Source: Pseudoflavonifractor_A sp022772585
GTDB taxonomy: Bacteria; Bacillota; Clostridia; Oscillospirales; Oscillospiraceae
Direction of reading: 5' to 3'
NCBI RefSeq assembly: GCF_052065415.1
Contig: NZ_JBQHUB010000006.1
Span: 43,833 to 107,832, forward strand
DNA length: 64,000 nt
The translations under genes and the position numbers were made by a program. Below are positions 52,560-61,347 of the stretch, piece after piece. Below the pieces are notes generated by a model. The model made no database searches and was not told the origin of the DNA. It was given only the letters and a program-made list of their open reading frames with translations. How positions within the stretch are numbered: position 1 is the stretch's first letter; each line of letters begins with the position of its first letter.

Positions 52560-53162
52560 TTATTTCTGCGCCGCCGCAGGCACGTCTTTCACCTTTCGCT
52601 CCGTCTCCCGCAGGGCCTCCTCTCGCAGCTCCTTCAGGAAGGGGAAGGGGGCGCACTCTTCGGAGGCATAGGTGCGGTTCAGGTCATACTCCAGCGGGAG
52701 CCAGGTGTCCAGCGGGGCCTCGTTGTGCTGAATGACGGCCTCCAGCTTGTCCAGGGCCTTGTACACGCGGGCCTCCGCCGTCTCCATGGCGTCCATCTCG
52801 GTGAAAAGGGCCGAGAGTTCCTCCCCCGCCTTGCCGGAAAGCTGGAGGAGCAGGCCGGCCACCGCTATATTCTCCACCGCCTCGTCCACCTCTTTTTTCT
52901 CAAACGCAGGGATGTCGCCGGTGACCGCCTCGCCGAAGTCGTGGATGAGACACATGCGCATCACCTTGTCCATATCCACGCCGGGCATGGCCTCCCGCAG
53001 CAGCAGGGCCATCACCGCTAGGCGCCAGGAGTGCTCGGCCACCGACTCGTGCCGGCCGGTGGAGGTCCAGGAATGGCGGGTGTTGCACTTGAGGGCTTCG
53101 ATGGTATGAAGAAAATCCATCAGTGCGCCCGGCTCCAGCGGCGTATTGGGTTCCAGCATCAT
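52560..53162 (-). CDS. HD-domain hydrolase (YfbR-like 5'-deoxynucleotidase type)
   Basis: 200 residues. HD-superfamily metal ligands are seen in RHESVAEHSWRLAVMA, the His-Asp pair in LIHDFGEAVTGD and the later Asp in ALDKLEAVIQ. The arrangement matches the HD_3/YfbR group, which removes phosphate from deoxynucleoside monophosphates. Two adjacent ATG codons lie at the start; the first is given. It follows mnmE by 38 bp and may share its transcript. Confidence 0.8.
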   Translation of the reverse strand: MMLEPNTPLEPGALMDFLHTIEALKCNTRHSWTSTGRHESVAEHSWRLAVMALLLREAMPGVDMDKVMRMCLIHDFGEAVTGDIPAFEKKEVDEAVENIAVAGLLLQLSGKAGEELSALFTEMDAMETAEARVYKALDKLEAVIQHNEAPLDTWLPLEYDLNRTYASEECAPFPFLKELREEALRETERKVKDVPAAAQK

Positions 53163-53200
53163 TTTCTTTCCTTCCCTTCCCGGCCCGGCCGGCCGTTTCT

Positions 53201-54577
53201 CTATTTTCCCACGCAGAAGCGCTCAAAGATGCGGGCCGTCACGTCCTCCCGCAGGCTGCGGCCGGTGAGCTCTCCCAGGGCTTCCATGGCACCCTCCACG
53301 TCCACCAGCACCGCGTCGGGGGTCATGCCGGCGGCCAGGCTCTTTCGGGCAGAACGCACCCCCTCCAGGGCCCGGCCCGCCGCCCCGGCCTGCCGGGCGT
53401 TGGTGAGCATTTCACCGCTGTCCTGGGCGGCGTCCGGCGGGAACAGGGCTTCAATGGCCTGTTCCAGACGGTCCAGGCCGTACCCGGTCCGGCTGCTGAT
53501 CTCCAGCACCGGCGGCAGGTCCTCCCCCGCAAGGACAGGGGGCGTGTCCGTCCCCTCCCACAGGTCCTGCTTGGTAAGGAGGAGCAGCACCCGCGGCACC
53601 TGCTCCATGGCGCAGCGCAGCAGGGCCATATCCTCCTCCCCTACGTCGCCGCCGTCCACCAGCACCAGCGCCAGCTCGGCCCCCTTCAGGGCGGCCCGGC
53701 TGCGCGCCACGCCCATGCGCTCCACCGCGTCCCCGGTCTCCCGGATGCCCGCCGTGTCAATGAGCCGCAGCAGCCGCCCGCCCAGGGTGCACCGCTCCTC
53801 CACCGTGTCCCGGGTGGTGCCGGGAATATCGGTGACGATGGCCCGCTCGTACCCCAGCAGGGCGTTGAGCAGGGAGGACTTGCCCGCGTTGGGCCGGCCC
53901 ACGATGGCGCAGGGGATGCCCTCCATCAGCAGCTTCCCCCGGCGGTAGGTATCCAGCAGGGCGGAGAGCTCCCCCTCCGCTGCCGCCAGGGCCCGGTCCA
54001 GGCTGTCCGCCCCAAAGGCGTCGATGTCCTCGTCCGGGTAGTCCAGCACTGCGTGGAAATGGGCGCTTACGTCCACCAGCGCCCGGTAGATCTCCTCCAC
54101 CCGGCGGCTGAGCCGGCCGGAGAGCTGCCCTCCGGCGCAGCGGGCGGCCTGGGCGCTCTCGGCGTCGATGAGGTCGGCCACCGCCTCGGCCTGCAGCAGG
54201 TCCAGCCGGCCGTTGAGAAAGGCCCGGCGGGTGAATTCCCCCGGCCCCGCCTGGCGGACTCCCTGGGCAAAGAGGGCCTCCAGCCCCAGGGCCAGCACCG
54301 CCGGAGAGCCGTGACACTGCAGCTCGGCCGTATCCTCCCCGGTATAGCTCTCCGGTCCCCGGGAGATGGTGGCCAGCACCTGGTCCACCGGACGGCCCTC
54401 CCGGTCCAGCAGGTTTCCCAATACCAGCCGGCGGCTCTCATATTCCGCCAGGGGCCGCCCGCTTTTGGCCCGAAAGACCGCTCCCGCCGCCCGGATGGCC
54501 TCCGGCCCGGACAGGCGCAGTATGCCGACCGCGGCCCGGGCAGGCCCTGTGGCGATGGCGGCAATGGTATCCCTCAT
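53201..54577 (-). CDS. mnmE: tRNA modification GTPase MnmE
   Basis: 458 residues from the ATG at 54577 (AAGGTGG upstream). MnmE with MnmG makes the 5-carboxymethylaminomethyl group on wobble uridine. N-terminal folate-binding domain (MRDTIAAIATGPARAAVGILRLSG), central helical domain, G domain with P-loop GRPNAGKSS, TDIPGTTRDT, DTAGIRET and LTKQD, and the C-terminal catalytic FCVGK. mnmG is not adjacent, unlike the usual mnmE-mnmG pair. Confidence 0.97.
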   Translation of the reverse strand: MRDTIAAIATGPARAAVGILRLSGPEAIRAAGAVFRAKSGRPLAEYESRRLVLGNLLDREGRPVDQVLATISRGPESYTGEDTAELQCHGSPAVLALGLEALFAQGVRQAGPGEFTRRAFLNGRLDLLQAEAVADLIDAESAQAARCAGGQLSGRLSRRVEEIYRALVDVSAHFHAVLDYPDEDIDAFGADSLDRALAAAEGELSALLDTYRRGKLLMEGIPCAIVGRPNAGKSSLLNALLGYERAIVTDIPGTTRDTVEERCTLGGRLLRLIDTAGIRETGDAVERMGVARSRAALKGAELALVLVDGGDVGEEDMALLRCAMEQVPRVLLLLTKQDLWEGTDTPPVLAGEDLPPVLEISSRTGYGLDRLEQAIEALFPPDAAQDSGEMLTNARQAGAAGRALEGVRSARKSLAAGMTPDAVLVDVEGAMEALGELTGRSLREDVTARIFERFCVGK

Positions 54578-54961
54578 CCGATCCACCTTCCTCACCCGCG
54601 CTCCGCGGGGATATCTGTCCCATTCTACCACGCATCCCCCATCCGGGGCAAGCCGCCTTCTGTTTTGCGCCCTTTTCTTTTTTAGTCGATTTTACCATCT
54701 TTTTTCCTTCTGTTTACTTTATGTAAACGCTTAGCTGCATATTGTGTCCGCTTTTTCTTTCCACATGTATGTGGATAACTGTGTGGATAATGTGGAAAAG
54801 CCTGCGCTGCAATCCACCCCTTTTTCTTCCAATTCTTCTTTCGTGCATATCACTTTGCATAAGCGCCTACAAAACCAAATTATTTTTTTGCCGGCAGATA
54901 TAAAGTCTCTCCTTTTCTCCCAATTTAAGTCATATTATGTCTTTTTTTCGTGTAAAAACCT
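54578..54961. other. AT-rich spacer with two perfect DnaA boxes; oriC-like
   Basis: Gene-free. Sequence from about 54655 to 54990 is markedly AT-rich against a GC-rich background. TGTGGATAA (inverse of TTATCCACA) occurs at 54770-54778 and 54782-54790, same orientation, 12 bp apart, with a half-site TTTCCACA just before. GTTTAC/GTAAAC around 54714-54730 forms a hairpin that includes a near match to a CcpA cre site. mnmE is often close to oriC in Firmicutes, but dnaA, dnaN, rpmH and yidC are not in the window. Confidence 0.5.
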
Positions 54962-54991
54962 TTGGACAAGTCATATTAAGTGTACTATAAT
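54962..54991 (+). promoter_or_regulatory. Promoter of the purine permease operon
   Basis: TTGGAC (54962-54967), 18-bp spacer, perfect TATAAT (54986-54991). Confidence 0.8.
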
Positions 54992-54997
54992 CTAAAC

Positions 54998-55256
54998 TGG
55001 AGGTATCAATTTTATCAGCCGCGCTTGCAGCGAAGGCGCGGAGGGGAGCGGAGTTCTTTTCTCATCTTACTTCACCCCTATGCCTGTATACTGATCCGGC
55101 CGGTTCTCCGCCCGCGGGCGGGGAAATCCCACCGCCGGCTGACAGGTAAGCGGCATATCCCACATCCCCGGATCATGCCGCTTCGTCCGCAACGAGATGA
55201 GATAGCTTGGAGGGGACCGTCCCCTCCGTCGGACATCCTGTGGAGGGATATCTAAA
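54998..55256 (+). promoter_or_regulatory. Long structured leader of the purine permease operon
   Basis: About 255 nt lie between the predicted start of transcription and the coding start. Long-range pairing TCTCATCT (55060-55067) with AGATGAGA (55195-55202) would close a domain that contains CCGCCCGCGGGCGG and a 9-bp stem AAGCGGCAT/ATGCCGCTT (55148-55156 with 55175-55183). A hairpin GGAGGGGAC/GTCCCCTCC (55209-55227) lies next to it, before the ribosome site. It does not match the guanine riboswitch core I know. A regulatory RNA is inferred, not proven. Confidence 0.5.
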
Positions 55257-56621
55257 TTGAATATCAAACAGAACACAGCAAAGAGCAATGCCATCTATGA
55301 GCTGGATGGACGCCCGTCCATCCTCCAAGCCTTCCCCCTGGGACTCCAGCAGCTGCTGGCCATGTTCGTGGGCAACATCGTCCCCATGATCCTGGTGGCC
55401 AGCGCCGCCGGAATGAGCAGTGCGCAGGGTACCCTGCTCATCCAGTGCTCGGTCCTGGGCGCGGGCGTCGCCACCCTGATCCAGGCTTTCCCCCTCAGAC
55501 TGGGAAAGATCCGCATCGGCTCCGGCCTGCCTGTCATGATGGGCCTGACCTATACCTTCCTGCCCATCTGCCTGGCCATCGCCACCAACCAGTCCCTGGG
55601 ACTGGGCGTGCTCTTCGGCGCGCAGCTGGTGGCCGCCTTCACCTCGATCTTCGTGGCCTTCATCCTGCCCTACATCCGCAAGTTCTTCCCGCCCATCGTC
55701 ACGGGCACCATCATCGTATCCATCGGCATCTCCTGCTTCCCCATCGCGGCATATAACCTGGCCGGCGGTCAGGGGGACCCCGCCATCGGCCAGCTTCACA
55801 ACTGGCTCATCGGCGCGCTGGTCATCGTGGTCATCGTGGCCTGCTCCGCCTTCGGCAAGGGCATGGTCAGCGCCGCGGCGGTGCTCATCGGCATCATCGC
55901 CGGCTACCTGGTAGCCGCCTTCGCCGGATACGTTGATTTCTCCCCCGTGAAAGAGGCGGCATGGTTCGCTATTCCCCGTCCCCTGGCCTTCGGCGCGCTG
56001 AAGTTCGATGTGACCATTATCCTGGTCTTTATCCTGCTCTACTTCATCAACGCCGTGGAGATGGTGGGCGACATGACCGTGTCGGCCACCGGCGGCCTGG
56101 GCCGTCAGCCCAGGGACGAGGAGCTCTCCGGCGGTATCATGGGCAATGCTGTTGCCTGTATGTTCTCTTCTATTTTCAACTGCTTCGCCACCGGCTCCTA
56201 CAGCCAGTGCTCCGGCATCGTGGCCATGACCAAGGTCTGCTCCCGCTATGTCATGGGCGCCGGCGGCCTGACGCTGGTGGTGGCCGCCTTCTGTCCCAAG
56301 CTGGCCTCGGTGCTCTCCACCATCCCCAACTGCGTGGTGGGCGGCGCCACCATCGTGGTCTTCTCCATGATCACCATGAGCGGCATGAGCCTGGTGGCCA
56401 AGAGCCGCTTCACCAGCCGCTCCATGCTGGTGTGCGGCATCTCCCTGACGCTGGGTCTGGGCATCTCCTTCGCCAAGGACAGCCTGGACGTCATCGGCGG
56501 CTATGTGCAGATGTTTTTCGGTGAGTCCAGCATCATCCTGGTGGCTCTCACCGCCATCGTTCTCAATATCGTTCTGCCCAAGACACAGGAGGACCGGGAC
56601 GCCGAGGTGTCCGCCGACTGA
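55257..56621 (+). CDS. NCS2-family nucleobase permease (uracil/xanthine/purine type)
   Basis: 454 residues from a TTG at 55257, nine bases after GGAGGG. About 12-14 membrane segments; NCS2 signatures include ILQAFPLGLQQLLAMFVGNIVPMILVASAAG, FPPIVTGTIIVSIGISCFP, NAVEMVGDMTVSATGGLGRQPRDEELSGGIMGNAVACMFSSIF and VGGATIVVFSMITMSGM. The following amidohydrolase gene, 24 bp downstream, suggests uptake of a purine or similar ring compound that is then deaminated. Confidence 0.88.
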   Translation: MNIKQNTAKSNAIYELDGRPSILQAFPLGLQQLLAMFVGNIVPMILVASAAGMSSAQGTLLIQCSVLGAGVATLIQAFPLRLGKIRIGSGLPVMMGLTYTFLPICLAIATNQSLGLGVLFGAQLVAAFTSIFVAFILPYIRKFFPPIVTGTIIVSIGISCFPIAAYNLAGGQGDPAIGQLHNWLIGALVIVVIVACSAFGKGMVSAAAVLIGIIAGYLVAAFAGYVDFSPVKEAAWFAIPRPLAFGALKFDVTIILVFILLYFINAVEMVGDMTVSATGGLGRQPRDEELSGGIMGNAVACMFSSIFNCFATGSYSQCSGIVAMTKVCSRYVMGAGGLTLVVAAFCPKLASVLSTIPNCVVGGATIVVFSMITMSGMSLVAKSRFTSRSMLVCGISLTLGLGISFAKDSLDVIGGYVQMFFGESSIILVALTAIVLNIVLPKTQEDRDAEVSAD

Positions 56622-56645
56622 TTAACAGAAAGGAGCACGTACATC

Positions 56646-58055
56646 ATGATCGACCATCTGCTGAAAAACGGTATCATCGTCACTGTCAATCCCGACCGGG
56701 AGGTGTTCTTCCACGGCGCTGTCGCCGTCCAGGGCAACAAAATCGTGGACGTGGGCGAGAGCGCCGCGCTGGAGGCCAAGTATCCCGACGCGGCCCAGGT
56801 CACCGACCTGGAGGGCAAGATCGTCTTCCCCGGCTTTGTCAACACCCACAACCACCTCTTCCAGACCCTGCTCAAGGGCCTGGGCGACGACATGGTGCTC
56901 AAGGACTGGCTGGAGACCATGACCTTCCCCGCCGCCACCAACCTGACCCGTGAGGACTGCTACCTGGCCGCCATGCTGGGCTGCATGGAGGGCCTGCACA
57001 GCGGCATCACCACCATGCTGGACTACATGTATCCCCACCCCACCGGTGAGCTCTCCGACGGCGTCATCGACGCCATGCGTGAGCTGGGCATCCGCGGCAT
57101 CCTGGGCCGGGGCTGCATGGATACCGGCGCGCAGTTCGGCGTCCATCCCGGCATCATGCAGGACATGGATACCATCGAGAAGGACCTGCGCCGCCTCTTT
57201 GAGACCTATCACAACAGCGAGAACGGCCGCATCAAGATCTGGGTGGCCCCCGCGGCCATGTGGTCCAATTCCCGCCCCCTGCTGGAGATGCTGTGGCGGG
57301 TGACCAATGAGTACAAGTCCGGCTTCACCGTCCATATCTCCGAGACTCCCTTCGACCGCGACGCCGCCGAGGAGCTCCACGGCAAGCCCGATGCCGAGCT
57401 GCTGGAGGAGATGGGCATCGTAGGTCCCAACGTGCTCATGGTCCACTGCTGCTACCTCACCGACAAGGACATCGCCATGGCCAAGAAGTATGACATGAAG
57501 GTGTCCCACAACGTCTGCTCCAACCAGTACCTGTCCTCCGGCGTGGCCGATGTGCCCAAGATGCTCAGAAACGGCATCACCGTCTCTCTGGGCGTGGACG
57601 GCGCCGCCTCCAACAACGCGCAGGACATGGTGGAGCTGATGAAGTTCACCGCCCTGCAGCACAAGGTGGCCACCCGGGATCCCCTGGCCATGACCGCCGA
57701 GAAGGTGCTGGAGATGGCCACCATCGACGGCGCCCGGGCCCTGGGCATGGAGGATGAGATCGGCTCCCTGGAAGTGGGCAAGAAGGCCGACCTGGTCATC
57801 TTCGACCCCGTGGAGTGCCCCAAGGCCATTCCCATGCACAACCCCGTCTCCACCCTGGTCTACTCCGCCTCCATGAAGAACATCGTGGGCGCCATGGTGG
57901 ACGGCAAGGTGGTCATGGAGAACGGCGTCATCACCACCGTCAAGGACGAGAAGGAGATCTACCGCCGTGTCCAGAAGTGCGCCGAGGACCTGTGCGAGCG
58001 CGGCCACATCACCAACCGCCGCGAGGGCCACAAGTGGAACCGCTCCTTCGGCTGA
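56646..58055 (+). CDS. ATZ/TRZ-type amidohydrolase, probable purine-ring deaminase
   Basis: 469 residues. Metal-dependent amidohydrolase barrel: His68 and His70 in NTHNHLFQ, further ligands in FTVHISETPFD, MVHCCYLTD and GVDGAASNNAQD. The family deaminates or dechlorinates heterocycles such as guanine, 8-oxoguanine, isoxanthopterin and triazines; the adjacent NCS2 permease favours a purine or pterin. AAAGGAG precedes the ATG. It is only distantly similar to the SsnA-like gene at 62415. Confidence 0.85.
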   Translation: MIDHLLKNGIIVTVNPDREVFFHGAVAVQGNKIVDVGESAALEAKYPDAAQVTDLEGKIVFPGFVNTHNHLFQTLLKGLGDDMVLKDWLETMTFPAATNLTREDCYLAAMLGCMEGLHSGITTMLDYMYPHPTGELSDGVIDAMRELGIRGILGRGCMDTGAQFGVHPGIMQDMDTIEKDLRRLFETYHNSENGRIKIWVAPAAMWSNSRPLLEMLWRVTNEYKSGFTVHISETPFDRDAAEELHGKPDAELLEEMGIVGPNVLMVHCCYLTDKDIAMAKKYDMKVSHNVCSNQYLSSGVADVPKMLRNGITVSLGVDGAASNNAQDMVELMKFTALQHKVATRDPLAMTAEKVLEMATIDGARALGMEDEIGSLEVGKKADLVIFDPVECPKAIPMHNPVSTLVYSASMKNIVGAMVDGKVVMENGVITTVKDEKEIYRRVQKCAEDLCERGHITNRREGHKWNRSFG

Positions 58056-58078
58056 GCCTTACCCCGTAAAAACATCCG

Positions 58079-58109
58079 GCCCGCCTCCTCCGGGAGGCGG
58101 GCTTTTTTT
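58079..58109 (+). terminator. Terminator of the permease-amidohydrolase operon
   Basis: GCCCGCCTCC pairs with GGAGGCGGGC, followed by seven T residues. Confidence 0.9.
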
Positions 58110-58254
58110 CTTCCGGCACCCGATTGTGGTCACATATTTTGGCTGTCTATTTCATTTTTGTATCCATTTTGTTACCGTACTGTGACCATCCTCTGCTATA
58201 CTGTCCCCATCTTCCGGGCCGCGGGCGGCCCGGCCCGCGACAGGAGGGCTCTTC

Positions 58255-58776
58255 ATGACGTTCCGGAACCGCGCCTGGAAACGGGGCGCGCCCCATCCTT
58301 ATCCCATCCGTCAGGCCCTCTGGGATTACCAGCTGGAGGAGGCGCGCCAGCTCCCCGGCCACTGCCTCCGGCGGCTGGGGCTGGCCGGGGACGCGGTGTG
58401 GGCCGTGACCATCGACTGCTTCTTCTTCCACACCCGGGACGGTTCCGCCCTCTTTGCCCCTCCGGTACTCGATCCGGTCAGGGACCGGTACTGCTTCTCC
58501 CTGCCCATCCCGCCGGAGGAACTGACCGGTGTGGAGATCCATCTGACCTGTTATCAGGGGCCCCGGCGGAAGCGCCGCGCCGCCGCTCTCTCCTTTCCCC
58601 TGTGGGAGCTGTCCTTCGCCCGTGTTTCCCCCCGGCTGCTCCGGTTCACCCTGGCTCCGGGGGACACCGGCTGCTCGGTGGCCGCCCCCCTCCCGCTCAG
58701 GGAGGGGTGGGAATCCACCGTCTGCTCCGCGGACGGCGGCGTCCACTGTTTTGCCTTTTCCTCCCCTCCCGGCTGA
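58255..58776 (+). CDS. Hypothetical protein
   Basis: 173 residues; I do not recognise a family. It has no signal peptide or membrane segment, and is rich in aromatic residues and Arg (ALWDYQLEEARQLPGHCLRRLGLAGD, VTIDCFFFHTRDGSALFAPP). AGGAGGG before the ATG, a TG-extended TATACT at 58197 and a strong terminator directly after the stop all support a real single-gene unit. The neighbour upstream is a purine operon and downstream prfC on the other strand, so there is no operon context. Confidence 0.6.
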   Translation: MTFRNRAWKRGAPHPYPIRQALWDYQLEEARQLPGHCLRRLGLAGDAVWAVTIDCFFFHTRDGSALFAPPVLDPVRDRYCFSLPIPPEELTGVEIHLTCYQGPRRKRRAAALSFPLWELSFARVSPRLLRFTLAPGDTGCSVAAPLPLREGWESTVCSADGGVHCFAFSSPPG

Positions 58777-58797
58777 CCGCATCCCTGCCAGCCGGGC

Positions 58798-58838
58798 AAA
58801 AACGCGCCCCCGGTCTTTTGAGACCGGGGGCGCGTTTT
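58798..58838. terminator. Bidirectional terminator before prfC
   Basis: ACGCGCCCCCGGTCT pairs perfectly with AGACCGGGGGCGCGT around a four-base loop, A-run before and TTTT after. Confidence 0.92.
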
Positions 58839-58867
58839 CTTCTTTCACAGGTCACAGGCAGGCCGGC

Positions 58868-60478
58868 TCACGCGCCGGTACCGCCGCCGAATTCCCGCAG
58901 CGTCAGGTTTTTGTTGCGCTCCGCCGTCCAGTCGATGGCCCACTGGGATCCGAACAGCAGGAGCTGGTTGCCCTTGTAATCCTCCACCAGCTTGGTGTCG
59001 GAACCCAGGATCAGGTCCTCCTCCTTCAGCGGCTCGGCGTCCTCCTCTTCCCGGACGATCCAGCGCAGGTACTCGTAGGGCAGGCCCTCCATGTAGAGGT
59101 CCACGTTGTACTCGTTCTTCAGCCGGTACTCCAGCACGTCGAACTGCAGGGTGCCCACCACGCCCACGATGACCTCCTCCATGCCGGTGTAGGGGGTCTT
59201 GAAGATCTGGATGGCGCCCTCCTGAGCGATCTGCTCCATGCCCTTGAGGAACTGCTTGCGCTTCATGGTATCCAGGCTCCGCACCCGCTTGAAGTGCTCG
59301 GGGGCGAAGGTGGGGATGGGATCAAATCTGAACTTCTTCCCCGGGGCGCACAGGGTGTCGCCGATGGAGAAGATGCCCGGGTCAAACACGCCGATGATGT
59401 CGCCGGCGTAGGCCTCCTCGATGATCTCCCGCTCGGCGGCCATGAGCTGCTGGGGCCGGGAGAGGCGGAGCTTCTTGCCGCCCTGGACATGGTAGACTTC
59501 CTTATCGGCCTCAAACTTGCCGGAGCACACCCGCATAAAGGCGATCCGGTCCCGGTGGGCCTTGTTCATGTTGGCCTGGATCTTGAACACAAAGGCGGAG
59601 AAGGAATCGTCCATGGAGTCAACGACCTCGTCCCCGGCCTTCCGGGGCAGGGGGGCGGTGGTCATGCGGAGAAAATGCTCCAGGAAGGGCTCCACGCCGA
59701 AGTTGGTCAGGGCCGAGCCGAAGAACACCGGCGAGAGCTTGCCGTGGCGCACCCGGTCCAGGTCGAACTCGGCGGCGGCGCCGTCCAGCAGCTCGATCTC
59801 GTCCACCAGCTGCTGGTGCAGGCCCGCGCCGATGAGACCGTCCAGATTGGGATCTCCCAGCTCCACCTCGGTGGCGGTGGCCGCCTTGGCGCCGCCGTTG
59901 CTGGTAAAATGGATGATCTTTCCGGATCCCCGGTCGTAGACGCCCTTGAAATCCTTGCCGCAGCCGATGGGCCAGTTCACGGGATAGGTCTCGATGCCCA
60001 GCTCCTTCTCCAGCTCCTCCAACAGCTCAAAGGAGTCCCGGGCCTCCCGGTCCATCTTGTTGATGAAGGTGAAGATGGGGATGTCCCGCATGGCGCAGAC
60101 CTTGAAGAGCTTCCGGGTCTGGGCCTCCACGCCCTTGGCCGCGTCGATGACCATGACGGCGCTGTCGGCCGCCATCAGGGTGCGGTAGGTGTCCTCAGAG
60201 AAGTCCTGGTGGCCCGGAGTATCCAGGATGTTGATGCAGTATCCCTCGTACTGGAACTGCATCACCGACGAGGTGACAGAGATGCCGCGCTGCTTCTCAA
60301 TCTCCATCCAGTCCGAGGTGGCTGCCCGGGTGTTCTTCTTGCCCTTGACCTGGCCGGCCTGGGCGATGGCCCCGCCATAGAGCAGGAACTTCTCGGTCAG
60401 CGTGGTCTTGCCGGCGTCGGGATGGGAGATGATGGCGAAGGTGCGGCGGCGCTTGATTTCCGCTTCATATTTTGACAA
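58868..60478 (-). CDS. prfC: Peptide chain release factor 3 (RF3)
   Basis: 536 residues from a TTG at 60478 (MSKYEAEIKRRRTF), seven bases after GGAGGG; the TTG at 60493 would place that site inside the gene. RF3 is the GTPase that recycles RF1/RF2 after termination. G-motifs: ISHPDAGKTT, RGISVTSSVMQF, DTPGHQDFSEDTYRTL, FINKMDRE. The C-terminal PTFAPEHFKRVRSLDTMKRKQF and VVGTLQFDVLEYRL are RF3-specific, ruling out EF-G. Confidence 0.96.
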   Translation of the reverse strand: MSKYEAEIKRRRTFAIISHPDAGKTTLTEKFLLYGGAIAQAGQVKGKKNTRAATSDWMEIEKQRGISVTSSVMQFQYEGYCINILDTPGHQDFSEDTYRTLMAADSAVMVIDAAKGVEAQTRKLFKVCAMRDIPIFTFINKMDREARDSFELLEELEKELGIETYPVNWPIGCGKDFKGVYDRGSGKIIHFTSNGGAKAATATEVELGDPNLDGLIGAGLHQQLVDEIELLDGAAAEFDLDRVRHGKLSPVFFGSALTNFGVEPFLEHFLRMTTAPLPRKAGDEVVDSMDDSFSAFVFKIQANMNKAHRDRIAFMRVCSGKFEADKEVYHVQGGKKLRLSRPQQLMAAEREIIEEAYAGDIIGVFDPGIFSIGDTLCAPGKKFRFDPIPTFAPEHFKRVRSLDTMKRKQFLKGMEQIAQEGAIQIFKTPYTGMEEVIVGVVGTLQFDVLEYRLKNEYNVDLYMEGLPYEYLRWIVREEEDAEPLKEEDLILGSDTKLVEDYKGNQLLLFGSQWAIDWTAERNKNLTLREFGGGTGA

Positions 60479-60552
60479 GGGATGTCCCTCCAAACCTAAA
60501 ATAGCCTATATCGCAATACATAGCGTAATATTTTATCATATCTTTCGGTATA

Positions 60553-61230
60553 TCACAAGGGAATCTCCTCCTGTTTCTCCGCAAAACCGTCCTCACCGGG
60601 GCTGTGCAGCCCCGCCAGCAGCCCGGGCAGGTCCCCGAAGGCCCTCAGGACCGGATATTTCCCCTCCACGGTCCCAAAGCCGTAGGCCGCGTGGATAAAG
60701 GGCACTCCCGCCGCCTCCGCCGCATTGCAGTCCCCCTGGGTGTCCCCCACGTAGACCGGGTGCTTCAGACCGTTGCGCTCCGTCACAAGGCGGATATTGG
60801 CCGCCTTGTCCAGCCCCGTGCGGCCGGGGCACTCAAAATCCCGAAAATACCGGCCCAGGCCGGTGACGGCGAAAAAGCCCTCGATATACCCGCTCTGGCA
60901 GTTGCTTACCACGAAGAGGGGATACCGCCCGGCCAGCCGCTCCAGCGTCTCCTCCAGCCGGGGATAGAGCCTGCCGCCGTGGACCGCCAGATACTCCGCC
61001 TGCCGCCGGGCGCACTCGGCCATCACCCGCTGCCGCTCCTCCGGCTCCAGCCAGAGCATCAGCCGGTCGGCGATGTCCCGCAGCAGCATGCCCATGCAGG
61101 CGCGCACCTGCTCCGGCTGAAAGCGCCGGGTCTGACCGCATGCCGCCAGAGCCAGGTTCCAGGCGGCGCAGATGCTGTCCACCGCGTCCCAGAGCGTGCC
61201 GTCCAGGTCAAAAAGCACTCCGTCCACCAT
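60553..61230 (-). CDS. HAD-family phosphatase, phosphoglycolate phosphatase-like
   Basis: 225 residues from the ATG at 61230, with AGGAGGTCC upstream. Motif I DLDGTLWDAVDS, motif II VVSNCQSG, motif III Lys in GLDKAANI and motif IV VGDTQGDCNAAEAAG; cap helix region present. Family members hydrolyse phosphoglycolate, pyrophosphate or sugar phosphates. It is upstream of prfC on the same strand but separated by 74 bp with no clear link. Confidence 0.83.
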   Translation of the reverse strand: MVDGVLFDLDGTLWDAVDSICAAWNLALAACGQTRRFQPEQVRACMGMLLRDIADRLMLWLEPEERQRVMAECARRQAEYLAVHGGRLYPRLEETLERLAGRYPLFVVSNCQSGYIEGFFAVTGLGRYFRDFECPGRTGLDKAANIRLVTERNGLKHPVYVGDTQGDCNAAEAAGVPFIHAAYGFGTVEGKYPVLRAFGDLPGLLAGLHSPGEDGFAEKQEEIPL

Positions 61231-61307
61231 ATCCGGACCTCCTGTCCGTTGTGATCTCAACTTATTTTACCACGGCCCGGCAGGGGCATACAATGGGGCA
61301 GACGGTC

Positions 61308-61336
61308 AAAAAAAGCCGGCCCTGCGGCCGGCTTTT
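61308..61336 (-). terminator. Terminator of the YheO-like regulator gene
   Basis: GCCGGCC (61315-61321) with GGCCGGC (61326-61332), followed on the minus strand by seven T residues. Confidence 0.88.
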
Positions 61337-61347
61337 CAGCATGTCGA

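Noticed and set aside
54744..54995. 83-codon ORF in the DnaA-box region
   Set aside because: Codon use is AT-rich and unlike real genes here, its VDNCVDN segment is just the DnaA boxes translated, and it lacks a ribosome site.
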